Assembly: GCA_964609155.1 (NCBI GenBank)
Contig: CAZSRF010000026.1
Location: forward strand, 1-35,517
From: JAGOUU01 sp964609155
GTDB taxonomy: Bacteria; Pseudomonadota; Gammaproteobacteria; JAGOUU01
Length of the DNA stretch: 35,517 bases
Direction of reading: 5' to 3'
The notes under the pieces were generated by a model that was given only the letters and a program-made list of their open reading frames with translations, made no database searches and was not told where the DNA came from. Positions 1 to 7,033 of the stretch are shown here, in pieces. The stretch's first letter is position 1, and the number at the start of each line of letters is the position of its first letter. The translations under genes were made by a program, and so were the position numbers.

Positions 1-1
1 C

Positions 2-88
2 GCCACTTCCCCTGAAGGGGAAGAAAACAAACTCACTATGGCTGAAGGGTTACAGCCTTCAGCAGTGATCAGTAAGGGAGGGTGCTGA
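2..88 (+). CDS. possible C-terminal fragment of a gene entering from the left edge
   Basis: This frame is open from the first bases of the window to a TGA at 86-88 and would encode about 28 residues ending in ISKGGC. No start is visible because the window edge cuts it. The only internal ATG (38-40) has no Shine-Dalgarno sequence. The stretch is more G+C-rich than its surroundings and coincides with three hairpins, so it may be non-coding repeat rather than protein. I do not recognise the peptide. Confidence 0.22.
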   Translation, partial: ATSPEGEENKLTMAEGLQPSAVISKGGC

Positions 89-98
89 TAACAGCACC
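6..98. repeat. cluster of three stem-loops, mobile-element-end-like
   Basis: Three inverted repeats lie in tandem. CTTCCCC/GGGGAAG is at 6-23 with loop TGAA. TCACT plus GCTGAAGG pairs with CCTTCAGC plus AGTGA at 33-68, giving 13 pairs with a 3-nt ATG bulge. GGTGCTG/CAGCACC is at 81-98 with loop ATAA. No T-run follows on either strand, so simple intrinsic termination is unlikely. Bulged hairpins of this kind are typical of IS200/IS605 ends and REP-like elements. That resemblance is only structural. Confidence 0.5.
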
Positions 99-104
99 GT
101 ACAA

Positions 105-659
105 TTATATGGGCTTGCTAGAAAGCCTTAACTTGCCTCTTCTTTCCTGAGCTTCATCTAAAACGTCAGAGTAACCTCTCAACAAGTCTGGAGAGTCAAC
201 AAAGACTCTACGTATACTTTCTGATTGTTGCGGACCTACATAACCCATATAATAGAAATCACTACGAGATAATTCACATTCTTTTTCTGCTTCAATTTGA
301 TTGGCTTTATACGCTGTATATGCTGCATACAGCGGACTACCCAATATCACTGCAGACCCAGCAACTAGGCCAATAGTTCCCGTTACTATTGTTGCGGGAA
401 CACCAAATACAATAATTCCCCCCAATGCAAGGGTGATTTTAAGAGCAAATATTTTTTCTACAATTGAAAATTGCAATGATGAGAGCTCACTATATGGTTT
501 TTTGGAGCTATTTGGCTCAAGATTATTGCGATTAACATAATCTTCTAGTGCTGTAATCGACCCCCAAATTGGTAAAATCAGACTGACGCCAAATATGGTG
601 CCTGCCGTATCAACAGCACTTTTCATTGCGTTATGAAATTTTTCCCTAAATTTAGACAT
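105..659 (-). CDS. hypothetical membrane protein
   Basis: I do not recognise this 184-residue protein. It has a short basic N-terminus, a first hydrophobic stretch at about residues 18-38, and a long Gly/Ala/Val/Ile-rich stretch at about 68-115 that could hold one or two membrane spans. A charged C-terminal tail of about 70 residues is rich in Glu, Arg and Ser. There is no signal peptide with a clear cleavage site and no catalytic motif. A frame five codons longer exists, but its ATG overlaps the Shine-Dalgarno sequence, so the MSKF start at 659 is preferred. The gene stands alone, with no operon partner. An inner-membrane or secreted host-directed protein are both possible; neither is shown. 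Confidence 0.6.
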   Translation of the reverse strand: MSKFREKFHNAMKSAVDTAGTIFGVSLILPIWGSITALEDYVNRNNLEPNSSKKPYSELSSLQFSIVEKIFALKITLALGGIIVFGVPATIVTGTIGLVAGSAVILGSPLYAAYTAYKANQIEAEKECELSRSDFYYMGYVGPQQSESIRRVFVDSPDLLRGYSDVLDEAQERRGKLRLSSKPI

Positions 660-666
660 GATATCT

Positions 667-672
667 CTCCTC
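667..672 (-). promoter_or_regulatory. ribosome binding site deciding the start of the 105-659 gene
   Basis: GAGGAG lies 7 nt upstream of the ATG at 659-657. The alternative upstream ATG (674) overlaps this box, so it is unlikely to be used. Confidence 0.6.
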
Positions 673-776
673 ATATATCCATAAAAACATAGTATTACTT
701 ATTCACGATATCATTACCAATCTAGAGAAGCAATTTTGCGCATTAGAAAATCCATTTATAAGTTAAATTCAAATTT

Positions 777-893
777 TTATAGTGATCCTGCCAATATCCA
801 TTCTGGTTTGCCTCGAAAACCGCAATCGCGCTTCTCATCTCTCACTATCAGTATTGGCAGTTTTCTCGCGATGACCTTGTTTAGTTGACCAAT
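777..893 (-). other. non-genic segment with a long-range inverted repeat and a short open frame
   Basis: Between the hypothetical gene and lolD there is no convincing gene. CTGCCAATA (788-796) and TATTGGCAG (852-860) form a perfect 9-bp inverted repeat about 55 nt apart. ATCGCG (825-830) and CGCGAT (867-872) form another, interleaved pair. The minus strand is open for 38 codons, ending PEWILAGSL, without a good start. The segment is locally more G+C-rich than its flanks. It could be a relic of a gene, a small palindromic repeat or a structured RNA. Confidence 0.35.
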
Positions 894-926
894 CTAACAT
901 ATTAACTGTAGATTTGGAACAGGCTC

Positions 927-1610
927 TTAGGTTAACTTACCAGAATTCAAATAGTAAACTGTATCCAATTGATCAGCTAAGTTTTTATCATGCGTTACTA
1001 GAACAATACTGGTTTTAGAATTTTCATTTAGGTCTAAAAATAAATCAAATACATTTTGCGCATTTGCTTCATCAAGGTTACCTGTTGGTTCATCTGCTAA
1101 AACACACAATGGTTCAGTAATCAAGGCACGTGCTATAGCTACTCTTTGTCTTTCACCACCAGATAGCTCCGATGGCTTATGCTGATATCTTTTAGTAAGG
1201 CTAACTTTATCTAAATATTTTTTAGCAAGTTCATAAGAATGTTCAAATTCTTCACCACGTATTAAAAGCGGCATTGCAACATTTTCTAATGCAGTGAACT
1301 CTGGCAGTAAATGATGGAATTGATAAATAAAGCCAAATTTTTTATTTCTGATTCTGGCTCGTGCATCTTCACTTTGTTTATTCAAATGAATATTGTCTAC
1401 ATATACATTGCCAGAAGTTGGATTATCCAAGCCAGCAAGGATATGCAGTAACGTAGATTTACCCGATCCTGAAGCACCTAATACTGCAATTTTTTCACCA
1501 GCTTTTACTTGAAAATTTAAAGATTGCAGAATTTTTAATTCACTCTCACCATCTTTATAACTTTTGGATATTTTTTGTGCATCAATGATATAGTCACTTT
1601 TTTTATTCAT
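927..1610 (-). CDS. lolD: lipoprotein-releasing system ATP-binding protein LolD
   Basis: This is the ATPase subunit of the Lol exporter, which releases outer-membrane lipoproteins from the inner membrane to the LolA chaperone. The 227-residue protein has Walker A GASGSGKS at 45-52, the LolD-typical block FGFIYQFHHLLPEFTALENV at 92-111, the ABC signature LSGGE at 149-153 and Walker B VLADEP at 170-175, followed by the H-loop His in VTHD. It overlaps the end of the permease gene by 8 nt (ATGAATAA), so the two are translationally coupled. It is the last gene of the envelope operon. MacB-type ATPases are similar, but the LolC/E-type neighbour makes LolD the better call. Confidence 0.93.
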   Translation of the reverse strand: MNKKSDYIIDAQKISKSYKDGESELKILQSLNFQVKAGEKIAVLGASGSGKSTLLHILAGLDNPTSGNVYVDNIHLNKQSEDARARIRNKKFGFIYQFHHLLPEFTALENVAMPLLIRGEEFEHSYELAKKYLDKVSLTKRYQHKPSELSGGERQRVAIARALITEPLCVLADEPTGNLDEANAQNVFDLFLDLNENSKTSIVLVTHDKNLADQLDTVYYLNSGKLT

Positions 1611-2805
1611 TTCTCAAAACCTCTGTTGGCAAAATTTTCGTTGCGCGATAAGCAGGTAACAATGTTGCAAGTATGCAGATAAATAAAGCAGCCATGACAA
1701 TTAATGAAATATCAGAAGAATCAGGCGAAATAACTAAATTATCGTGCGCTATCGCATTAAAAAATAAATTACTTGTATTCATTAAATTGAAGCTTTGAAG
1801 CCAATAAAATATATTTCCAAGATTGTAACTAACTATAACACCTATAAATACACCTGTTATGCAACCCATAAGCCCTATGATCAGCCCTTGTAGCACAAAT
1901 ATTTTGGCTATCCGTCTGCTCTTTAATCCATAGGTACGTAAAATAGCCATGTCCTTTTGTTTTTCAGACACTTGAATATACAAGCCAGAAATCAAATTAA
2001 ATGCTGCTACGGCCACTATTATTAGTAATAAAACTATAATAGAAATCCTCTCGACTTTGATAGCCTGAAAAAGTGTGTTATTGAAATCATACCAACTACT
2101 TATTTTGGGTTTATTTTCTTTAAAAGCATCGTTAAGATAGCTTTTTAATTCTTCTGTATATAAAGGTTTACTAAGATAGATAAACAATCCTGAAATATAT
2201 TGATCGGGTAATTCAAAAAAAGTTAAGGCAGTTTTATAAGGCATAAGAATATCAGCATCATTTTTATCATAAATATTCTTTATACGAAACCTCTTAAAAC
2301 GCGGCTCAGGTCCTACAATAGAATTCTTTAAAATGGGAGCTGCAAGTATTAGACTATCACCTTTATTTAGCTGCCATCTAGCAGCAAACGCTTGTGAAAT
2401 AACAACTAAATTAGAATTTTCATATTTACGACCGCCTAAGTTAGGATCACTGACGATAGTTACGGGTGAAACAATATCCGAAGCTTTAAGCAAGGCAGTT
2501 TCACGAATTTGAGGGTATATCCGTACAGGAACTCCTAGTTTATGTGCAGTACTAAATATTTGTTTATAAAACTTATCAAGTCCAACTGTAGACTTGTGAT
2601 CTATTATAATGTGCGGCTGATCTTGCAATAATTTTGTTTCAAGATGAGCTTTAAACCCATTTAAAACAGATAATACTATGATTAATATAGCTGTCCCTAT
2701 AGTAACCCCTAAAAGAGATATAATAGTAATAAAAGAAACAAAACTATTAGAGCCATTTGAGCTCAGATATCTATAAGCGAGAAACCAGGAAAGGCGATCG
2801 AACAT
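1603..2805 (-). CDS. lolC: lipoprotein-releasing system permease, LolC/LolE family (LolF-like)
   Basis: This is the membrane subunit of the Lol ABC exporter. The 400-residue protein shows the family architecture. An N-terminal membrane segment (about 23-52, starting SFVSFITIISLLG) is followed by a large periplasmic domain (about 53-250). Three further membrane segments of the FtsX domain come next, with the conserved AILRTYG cytoplasmic turn near 285-292. It begins 86 nt after kdsB and overlaps lolD by 8 nt. Only one permease gene lies next to lolD here, whereas Escherichia coli has lolC and lolE flanking lolD. Several gammaproteobacteria (Francisella, Acinetobacter) use a single LolF homodimer, and this may be such a case. 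The lolC symbol is used in the family sense; a second permease elsewhere cannot be excluded. Confidence 0.88.
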   Translation of the reverse strand: MFDRLSWFLAYRYLSSNGSNSFVSFITIISLLGVTIGTAILIIVLSVLNGFKAHLETKLLQDQPHIIIDHKSTVGLDKFYKQIFSTAHKLGVPVRIYPQIRETALLKASDIVSPVTIVSDPNLGGRKYENSNLVVISQAFAARWQLNKGDSLILAAPILKNSIVGPEPRFKRFRIKNIYDKNDADILMPYKTALTFFELPDQYISGLFIYLSKPLYTEELKSYLNDAFKENKPKISSWYDFNNTLFQAIKVERISIIVLLLIIVAVAAFNLISGLYIQVSEKQKDMAILRTYGLKSRRIAKIFVLQGLIIGLMGCITGVFIGVIVSYNLGNIFYWLQSFNLMNTSNLFFNAIAHDNLVISPDSSDISLIVMAALFICILATLLPAYRATKILPTEVLRNE

Positions 2806-2870
2806 TTTCTAAAAAATTTTTGAGATAATCACAGACTGTATTTAATATAATATAAACAGCTCAGATTAGT

Positions 2871-2903
2871 CAAATCAATCTCAAATCAATCTTAAATCAA
2901 TCT
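2871..2903. repeat. three 11-bp tandem repeats over the kdsB stop codon
   Basis: CAAATCAATCT occurs at 2871-2881 and 2882-2892, followed by TAAATCAATCT at 2893-2903. The array covers the kdsB stop codon (2892-2894). On the minus strand each unit contains an in-phase or near-phase TAA/TGA, so copy-number change would alter the very end or the 3' untranslated region. Confidence 0.8.
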
Positions 2904-3656
2904 TAAAGCGGCGTTTAATAGATCTTCTTGTGTGTTAATCTCTATAGTAGGTAATTCTGATACCTCAGAAACATATATGCTATAACCATTCCCCAAGACT
3001 CTTAACTGCTCAAGGCTTTCAATAGTTTCTAGATCTGTTACGGTTAATTTATTATATTGTTTTAAAAATTTTACGCGGTATGCATATAAACCTATATGTT
3101 GTAAATATGTAGCCTGATATTGCCTAAAAGAATCATCCGTAAAGCCATTTTTGATACATGGTATTGCAGAACGACTAAAATATAACGCTTTATTATTAAT
3201 GTCTCTAACAACCTTTACTATATTAGGATCCAAAAGGCTCTTAAGAGATATCATAGGTTTTGCCAAAGTAGCCACAGAGCAAGACAAACTTTGAGATAAA
3301 CTTGTCGCTACTAGTCTAATATATTCTTTCGGCATAACAATTTCATCAGCTTGCAGGTTAACAATAATATCTTCATCTAAGAAATTTAGATTATTATTGC
3401 TCTCTTCTAAAGCTGTTGCGATCCTTGATGTACCATTCGGGCAACCTGGGTCTGTCATGATAACTTTAGCGCCAAAGCTGATGGCATGATCAGCAACCAT
3501 CTCATGATCACAAAAGATATAAATATTCTCTGGATCAGCCAATTTTGCACATTCATAAGCCCGCTGTAAAATAGTTTTATTATGTATTTTTAACAAAACC
3601 TTGCCAGGTAACCGCTCTGATCCGTATCTAGCTGGAATGCATATACTAAATCCCAT
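2892..3656 (-). CDS. kdsB: 3-deoxy-manno-octulosonate cytidylyltransferase
   Basis: KdsB activates Kdo with CTP to give CMP-Kdo for the inner core of lipopolysaccharide, in the cytoplasm. The 254-residue length matches the family. Visible motifs are the nucleotide-binding start IPARYGSERLPGK (7-19), the NGTSRIATALEE block near 74-85, YFSRSAIPC near 158 and HIGLYAYR near 187. The metal-site motif usually written VQGDEP reads LQADEI here (101-106). The Asp is kept, but the Gly and Pro are replaced, an unusual variant. The gene starts 2 nt after the Trm112-like gene, in the standard gammaproteobacterial order. Confidence 0.93.
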   Translation of the reverse strand: MGFSICIPARYGSERLPGKVLLKIHNKTILQRAYECAKLADPENIYIFCDHEMVADHAISFGAKVIMTDPGCPNGTSRIATALEESNNNLNFLDEDIIVNLQADEIVMPKEYIRLVATSLSQSLSCSVATLAKPMISLKSLLDPNIVKVVRDINNKALYFSRSAIPCIKNGFTDDSFRQYQATYLQHIGLYAYRVKFLKQYNKLTVTDLETIESLEQLRVLGNGYSIYVSEVSELPTIEINTQEDLLNAALRLI

Positions 3657-3658
3657 AC

Positions 3659-3835
3659 TTATACCCTACTTTCAAGTACTCTTGCTTCTTCTTCTAGCAT
3701 AATGGGGATCCCATCTCGAATAGGGAAAGCTAATTTATCATTGACACAAACTAACTCATTATGCTCTTTTTCATACTCTAGTTTTGCTTTACAAATAGGA
3801 CATACTAATATAGCTAATAATTTTTGATCTAACAT
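3659..3835 (-). CDS. Trm112-like / YcaR family small protein
   Basis: This is a 58-residue protein starting MLDQKLLAILVCPICKAKLE. The N-terminal VCPICKAKL and a later VCVNDKLAFPIRDGIPIML are the hallmarks of the YcaR/Trm112p-like family (UPF0434). Family members keep a LxCPxC half-site and end with the PIRDGIPIML block. The second metal-ligand pair of eukaryotic Trm112 is absent, as is normal in proteobacteria. The gene sits between lpxK and kdsB, the usual place in gammaproteobacteria. Its ATG overlaps the lpxK stop region by 7 nt (ATGTTAG), and it ends 2 nt before kdsB. Its molecular role in bacteria is not settled, though it is often linked to the lipid A/Kdo genes by position. Confidence 0.9.
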   Translation of the reverse strand: MLDQKLLAILVCPICKAKLEYEKEHNELVCVNDKLAFPIRDGIPIMLEEEARVLESRV

Positions 3836-5064
3836 ATTGTATTTTCTTCTAAGCTGGTTTTGAGATTTGTTTTATGATTTGTTTTATGATTCGTTTTATG
3901 ATTTATATAGCAATTTGAATAATATTTGTCGACTAAACTCTTACTAGCTATAAGTATGCTTTGGCAGAACTCATCAGGGAGTTGTACGCAAGCTTTTAAA
4001 TAAAAAATGTTTTGAAAATAAGGCAATTTCATAGAAAAATCTAGCATTTTAACTGCATCTTTCTCTGTGGTTACTATGCTATTGCTTGGATCGTTAATAA
4101 TATCAAAGTCCCATATATTGTAGGTATAATGGTCAGCATAAGACACAATATTCACATTAAAATTACTCAGATTTAATCTGTCTATGCTATCAATAAAACT
4201 CTGATTATTCCCTATACCGGAAATAATATAAATTTTATTATAATTATTTGTTAAATAATCAAAATTAACAGAGACATTTGAGTTTAAATTACATAAATTA
4301 GATGCTTGAAAGTTAAATGCATACACTTTTTGGCTAAACTTAAGATCAACAAGCCCTATACTTTCTTTTAGATTATCAATACCTTTGTTATATTCTATAT
4401 TACCTAGGTCATTAAATCTAATTACGATATAATCAACTTTATTTAATCTTTTTAAGGACTCTCGCAAAGGCCCAACTGGCAGCAATTGGTTATTACCAAA
4501 CTTTCTCACACTATCAATAACACATATTTCTATGTCTCGTTGTAATCTATAATGCTGCAGACCATCATCAGATATAATTATATTGCACAAGTTATTCTGC
4601 ACAAGATACTGAGCCGCTTTTAATCTATCACTCCCTACAACAACTGGACAATTTAATTTATTAAAAATTAGTTTTGCTTCATCACCACATAGCTGTACAG
4701 AAGTAGAATGATCAACAACTATCAGTTCTTCACTCTTCTTTTTTTTAGCATTATAGCCACGTAAAATAACAGCTGGATGATAACCATGACTATGTAATAA
4801 TTTTGCTAAAGCTATTACAAACGGTGTTTTACCAGTGCCGCCGACAGTAATGTTACCAACTACAATTACTGGGATGCCGGGATGATAGCTTTTGAAAAGC
4901 TTTATTTTATAAAAAAAACTCCTAATCGTAATAATTAATTTATATAACAACTCTAAAGGTTTAAATAAAAAAATAAGCTGTTTATTATTCTGCTTATACC
5001 AGAATTTTAACAATATTGGCTCTAAACTTAAACTTCTAGAACATATTGAAGGCATCAATCTCAT
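3829..5064 (-). CDS. lpxK: tetraacyldisaccharide 4'-kinase
   Basis: LpxK phosphorylates the 4' position of the lipid A disaccharide at the inner membrane. The P-loop lies in VVGNITVGGTGKTP (68-81), preceded by a hydrophobic, membrane-associating helix at about 28-52, as in the family. ILRGYNAKKKK, the block starting CGDEAKLIF and IISDDGLQHYRL (the DDGLQH signature) follow. At 411 residues it is long for LpxK (about 320-350). Part of the excess is an unusual N-terminus before residue 20. The rest is a C-terminal tail with NHKT repeated three times plus NLKT (388-403), encoded by a 12-bp tandem repeat. No clear Shine-Dalgarno supports the start, and the internal Met-4 is an alternative. msbA ends 19 nt upstream. 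Confidence 0.92.
   Translation of the reverse strand: MRLMPSICSRSLSLEPILLKFWYKQNNKQLIFLFKPLELLYKLIITIRSFFYKIKLFKSYHPGIPVIVVGNITVGGTGKTPFVIALAKLLHSHGYHPAVILRGYNAKKKKSEELIVVDHSTSVQLCGDEAKLIFNKLNCPVVVGSDRLKAAQYLVQNNLCNIIISDDGLQHYRLQRDIEICVIDSVRKFGNNQLLPVGPLRESLKRLNKVDYIVIRFNDLGNIEYNKGIDNLKESIGLVDLKFSQKVYAFNFQASNLCNLNSNVSVNFDYLTNNYNKIYIISGIGNNQSFIDSIDRLNLSNFNVNIVSYADHYTYNIWDFDIINDPSNSIVTTEKDAVKMLDFSMKLPYFQNIFYLKACVQLPDEFCQSILIASKSLVDKYYSNCYINHKTNHKTNHKTNLKTSLEENTIC
3864..3904. repeat. 12-bp tandem repeat coding the LpxK C-terminal tail
   Basis: GATTTGTTTTAT occurs at 3864-3875 and 3876-3887. GATTCGTTTTAT follows at 3888-3899, and then a partial unit. It encodes NHKT repeats in frame on the minus strand. 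Because the unit is a multiple of three, slippage would only change tail length. Confidence 0.85.
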
Positions 5065-5083
5065 AAAATTTATTATATTTTAA

Positions 5084-6895
5084 TTATTCTGATAATTCTG
5101 ATAACTTCGAATGCAATTCTTGCTTATCAAACTGCATATTATATAAATTATAATAATAACCAGAACGTTCTAAAAGCTCTTTGTGAGTACCCTGCTCAAT
5201 TATCTGCCCCTTATCCATAACTATTATCAAATCAGCATTTACTATCGTTGATAATCTATGGGCTACCACTAATGTTGTTCTATCTGCCATGAGATTTTCG
5301 ACAGAAGATTGGATCTCTCTCTCTAATTTAGTATCAAGGGCTGAAGTTGCTTCATCCAAAATAAGAATAGGTGCATCTTTGTAGATAGCTCTTGCTATGG
5401 CAATTCGTTGACGCTGGCCACCAGATAACAACACACCATTTTCACCTATAACTGTATCAAGGCCCAGAGGTAAATTAACAATAAACTCATAAGCACCAGC
5501 AGCAATAGCCGCTTTTATGATTTTATCCAACCTATCTTTTGAGTTATCAGGTTCACTGCCATCACCAAAACCATAAGCAATATTATTACTGATAGTATCA
5601 TTAAACAAAATAACGTTTTGAGACACTATAGATATTTGTTCACGCAGATTAGATAATTTGTATTTTTTTATATCTTTAGTATCTAATAAAATTTGTCCGG
5701 TATAGTAATCATAAAATCTAGGTAATAGCTTTACTAAAGTCGATTTACCTGCTCCTGAGTGTCCTACTATTGCTATAGTCTGTTTAGGCATGATTTTGAA
5801 ATTAATATTAGATAAAACAGTATCAGAGCGATTATTATACTTAAATCCTACATCTTTAAAAGTTATAGCTCCTTTGGCACGCTCTATTGTAAAACTTCCT
5901 GCATCCTGCTCATCTGGCAATTCCATAATAATAAAAATACTTTCTGCAGCCGCTAAAGCTCTTTGAAGATAAAGGTTTAAATTAGTCACTTGTTTAATAG
6001 GCTTTAATATAGCCGCCATAGCGAAGAAAATAGTAGCAAAAGCACCTGCGCTTAAGTCAGGGTCAACCATGCCAGTTAAAGAAACATACAATGTTAGCGA
6101 TAAAGTAACACCACCTATTAACTGAATAGTCGGGATACTTATAGACTTAATTAAAATTTGGCGCAGTTCTTTTTTATTATAATTGTTTAATACGCTATCT
6201 ATTTTGTCAGTAATAAACCTCTGACCACCATAAATACGTATAACTTGTTGCCCTTCCAAAGCTTCACGAATAGTATGCATGACCATTCCAATGGCATCTT
6301 GTGCTTTATGGCTTAGTTTACGGAACATTTTGTTAACAACGACAAACAATACTGCCATCATGGGACCGGCAATAAAAAAAACTAATGTCAGCTTCCAGCT
6401 GGTATATAACATTAATAAAAAAAGAAATAAGATACTGAAGCCTTCTTTGATTACATCAGCTACTATATCTGTACAGGCTTTGTGCAACTGATCAGCATTA
6501 TAAATAATTTTAGACAGCAACTCACCAGTATTAGCATTATCAAAAAAATCTGTAGGCAAATTTAAATATTTTTTAAATAAATCAGAACGAATATTAAGAA
6601 TTAGCTTTCTAGAAACCCAGGCCATACCGTAGTCTGATGCAAACCCAAACAATCCTCTGAATAAAAACAATACAGGTAACAATACAGGTAAAAATTTAAT
6701 AAACCCTACATCTCTTGCAACAAGCCCCTTATCTACAAGTGGTTGCATTAGCTTAATAATGTAGGCATCAATACCGGAATGCCCTATACTAGCAACGATA
6801 GCCAATATAAAAATTGGCAACAGTGGCTTTAGATAACAAAATAATTTGCTGAACAACCTTATGTTAGTTAGTTTGTTTGACATATTGTACGACAT
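5084..6895 (-). CDS. msbA: lipid A export ATP-binding/permease protein MsbA
   Basis: MsbA is the homodimeric ABC flippase that moves core-lipid A across the inner membrane. The 603-residue half-transporter has six membrane segments in the first ~320 residues. It carries Walker A GHSGAGKS (378-385), the Q-loop in IVSQNV, the signature LSGGQRQR (490-497) and Walker B LILDEATSALD (511-521), with the switch His in VVAHRLST. Its position directly before lpxK identifies it as MsbA rather than another exporter. Two in-frame ATGs (6895 and 6883) lie in a duplicated ATATGTC context and neither has a clear Shine-Dalgarno, so the start is uncertain by four codons. It is the first gene of the envelope operon. 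The C-terminus ends in an LSELSE duplication encoded by a 9-bp repeat. Confidence 0.94.
   Translation of the reverse strand: MSYNMSNKLTNIRLFSKLFCYLKPLLPIFILAIVASIGHSGIDAYIIKLMQPLVDKGLVARDVGFIKFLPVLLPVLFLFRGLFGFASDYGMAWVSRKLILNIRSDLFKKYLNLPTDFFDNANTGELLSKIIYNADQLHKACTDIVADVIKEGFSILFLFLLMLYTSWKLTLVFFIAGPMMAVLFVVVNKMFRKLSHKAQDAIGMVMHTIREALEGQQVIRIYGGQRFITDKIDSVLNNYNKKELRQILIKSISIPTIQLIGGVTLSLTLYVSLTGMVDPDLSAGAFATIFFAMAAILKPIKQVTNLNLYLQRALAAAESIFIIMELPDEQDAGSFTIERAKGAITFKDVGFKYNNRSDTVLSNINFKIMPKQTIAIVGHSGAGKSTLVKLLPRFYDYYTGQILLDTKDIKKYKLSNLREQISIVSQNVILFNDTISNNIAYGFGDGSEPDNSKDRLDKIIKAAIAAGAYEFIVNLPLGLDTVIGENGVLLSGGQRQRIAIARAIYKDAPILILDEATSALDTKLEREIQSSVENLMADRTTLVVAHRLSTIVNADLIIVMDKGQIIEQGTHKELLERSGYYYNLYNMQFDKQELHSKLSELSE
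5086..5103. repeat. 9-bp direct repeat at the msbA 3' end
   Basis: ATTCTGATA is present twice in tandem (5086-5094 and 5095-5103). It abuts the msbA stop codon (5084-5086) and encodes the LSELSE tail. Confidence 0.75.
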
Positions 6896-6939
6896 ATTGC
6901 ACTTAGCTAAGCTATCAAGAATATTAAAAACATTGGTGT

Positions 6940-6948
6940 ATCATACCA
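6940..6948 (-). promoter_or_regulatory. candidate extended -10 promoter of the msbA operon
   Basis: Read on the minus strand, TGGTATGAT forms a TGn extended -10 element about 45 nt upstream of msbA. No good -35 hexamer lies at the right distance, which is tolerated with extended -10 promoters. The rest of the 138-nt gap to the helicase gene holds no gene. Confidence 0.4.
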
Positions 6949-7033
6949 TAATATTATCTTCTTGGCTGAGAAACTATAGATTTCTAGGACATTGCCTCCA
7001 TATTATTGCTTAAAGTTCCTACATATGGCTACC

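Noticed and set aside
6969..6985. AGAAACTATAGATTTCT near-palindrome between msbA and the helicase gene
   Set aside because: The arms are only 5 bp and off-register, which is expected by chance in A+T-rich DNA.
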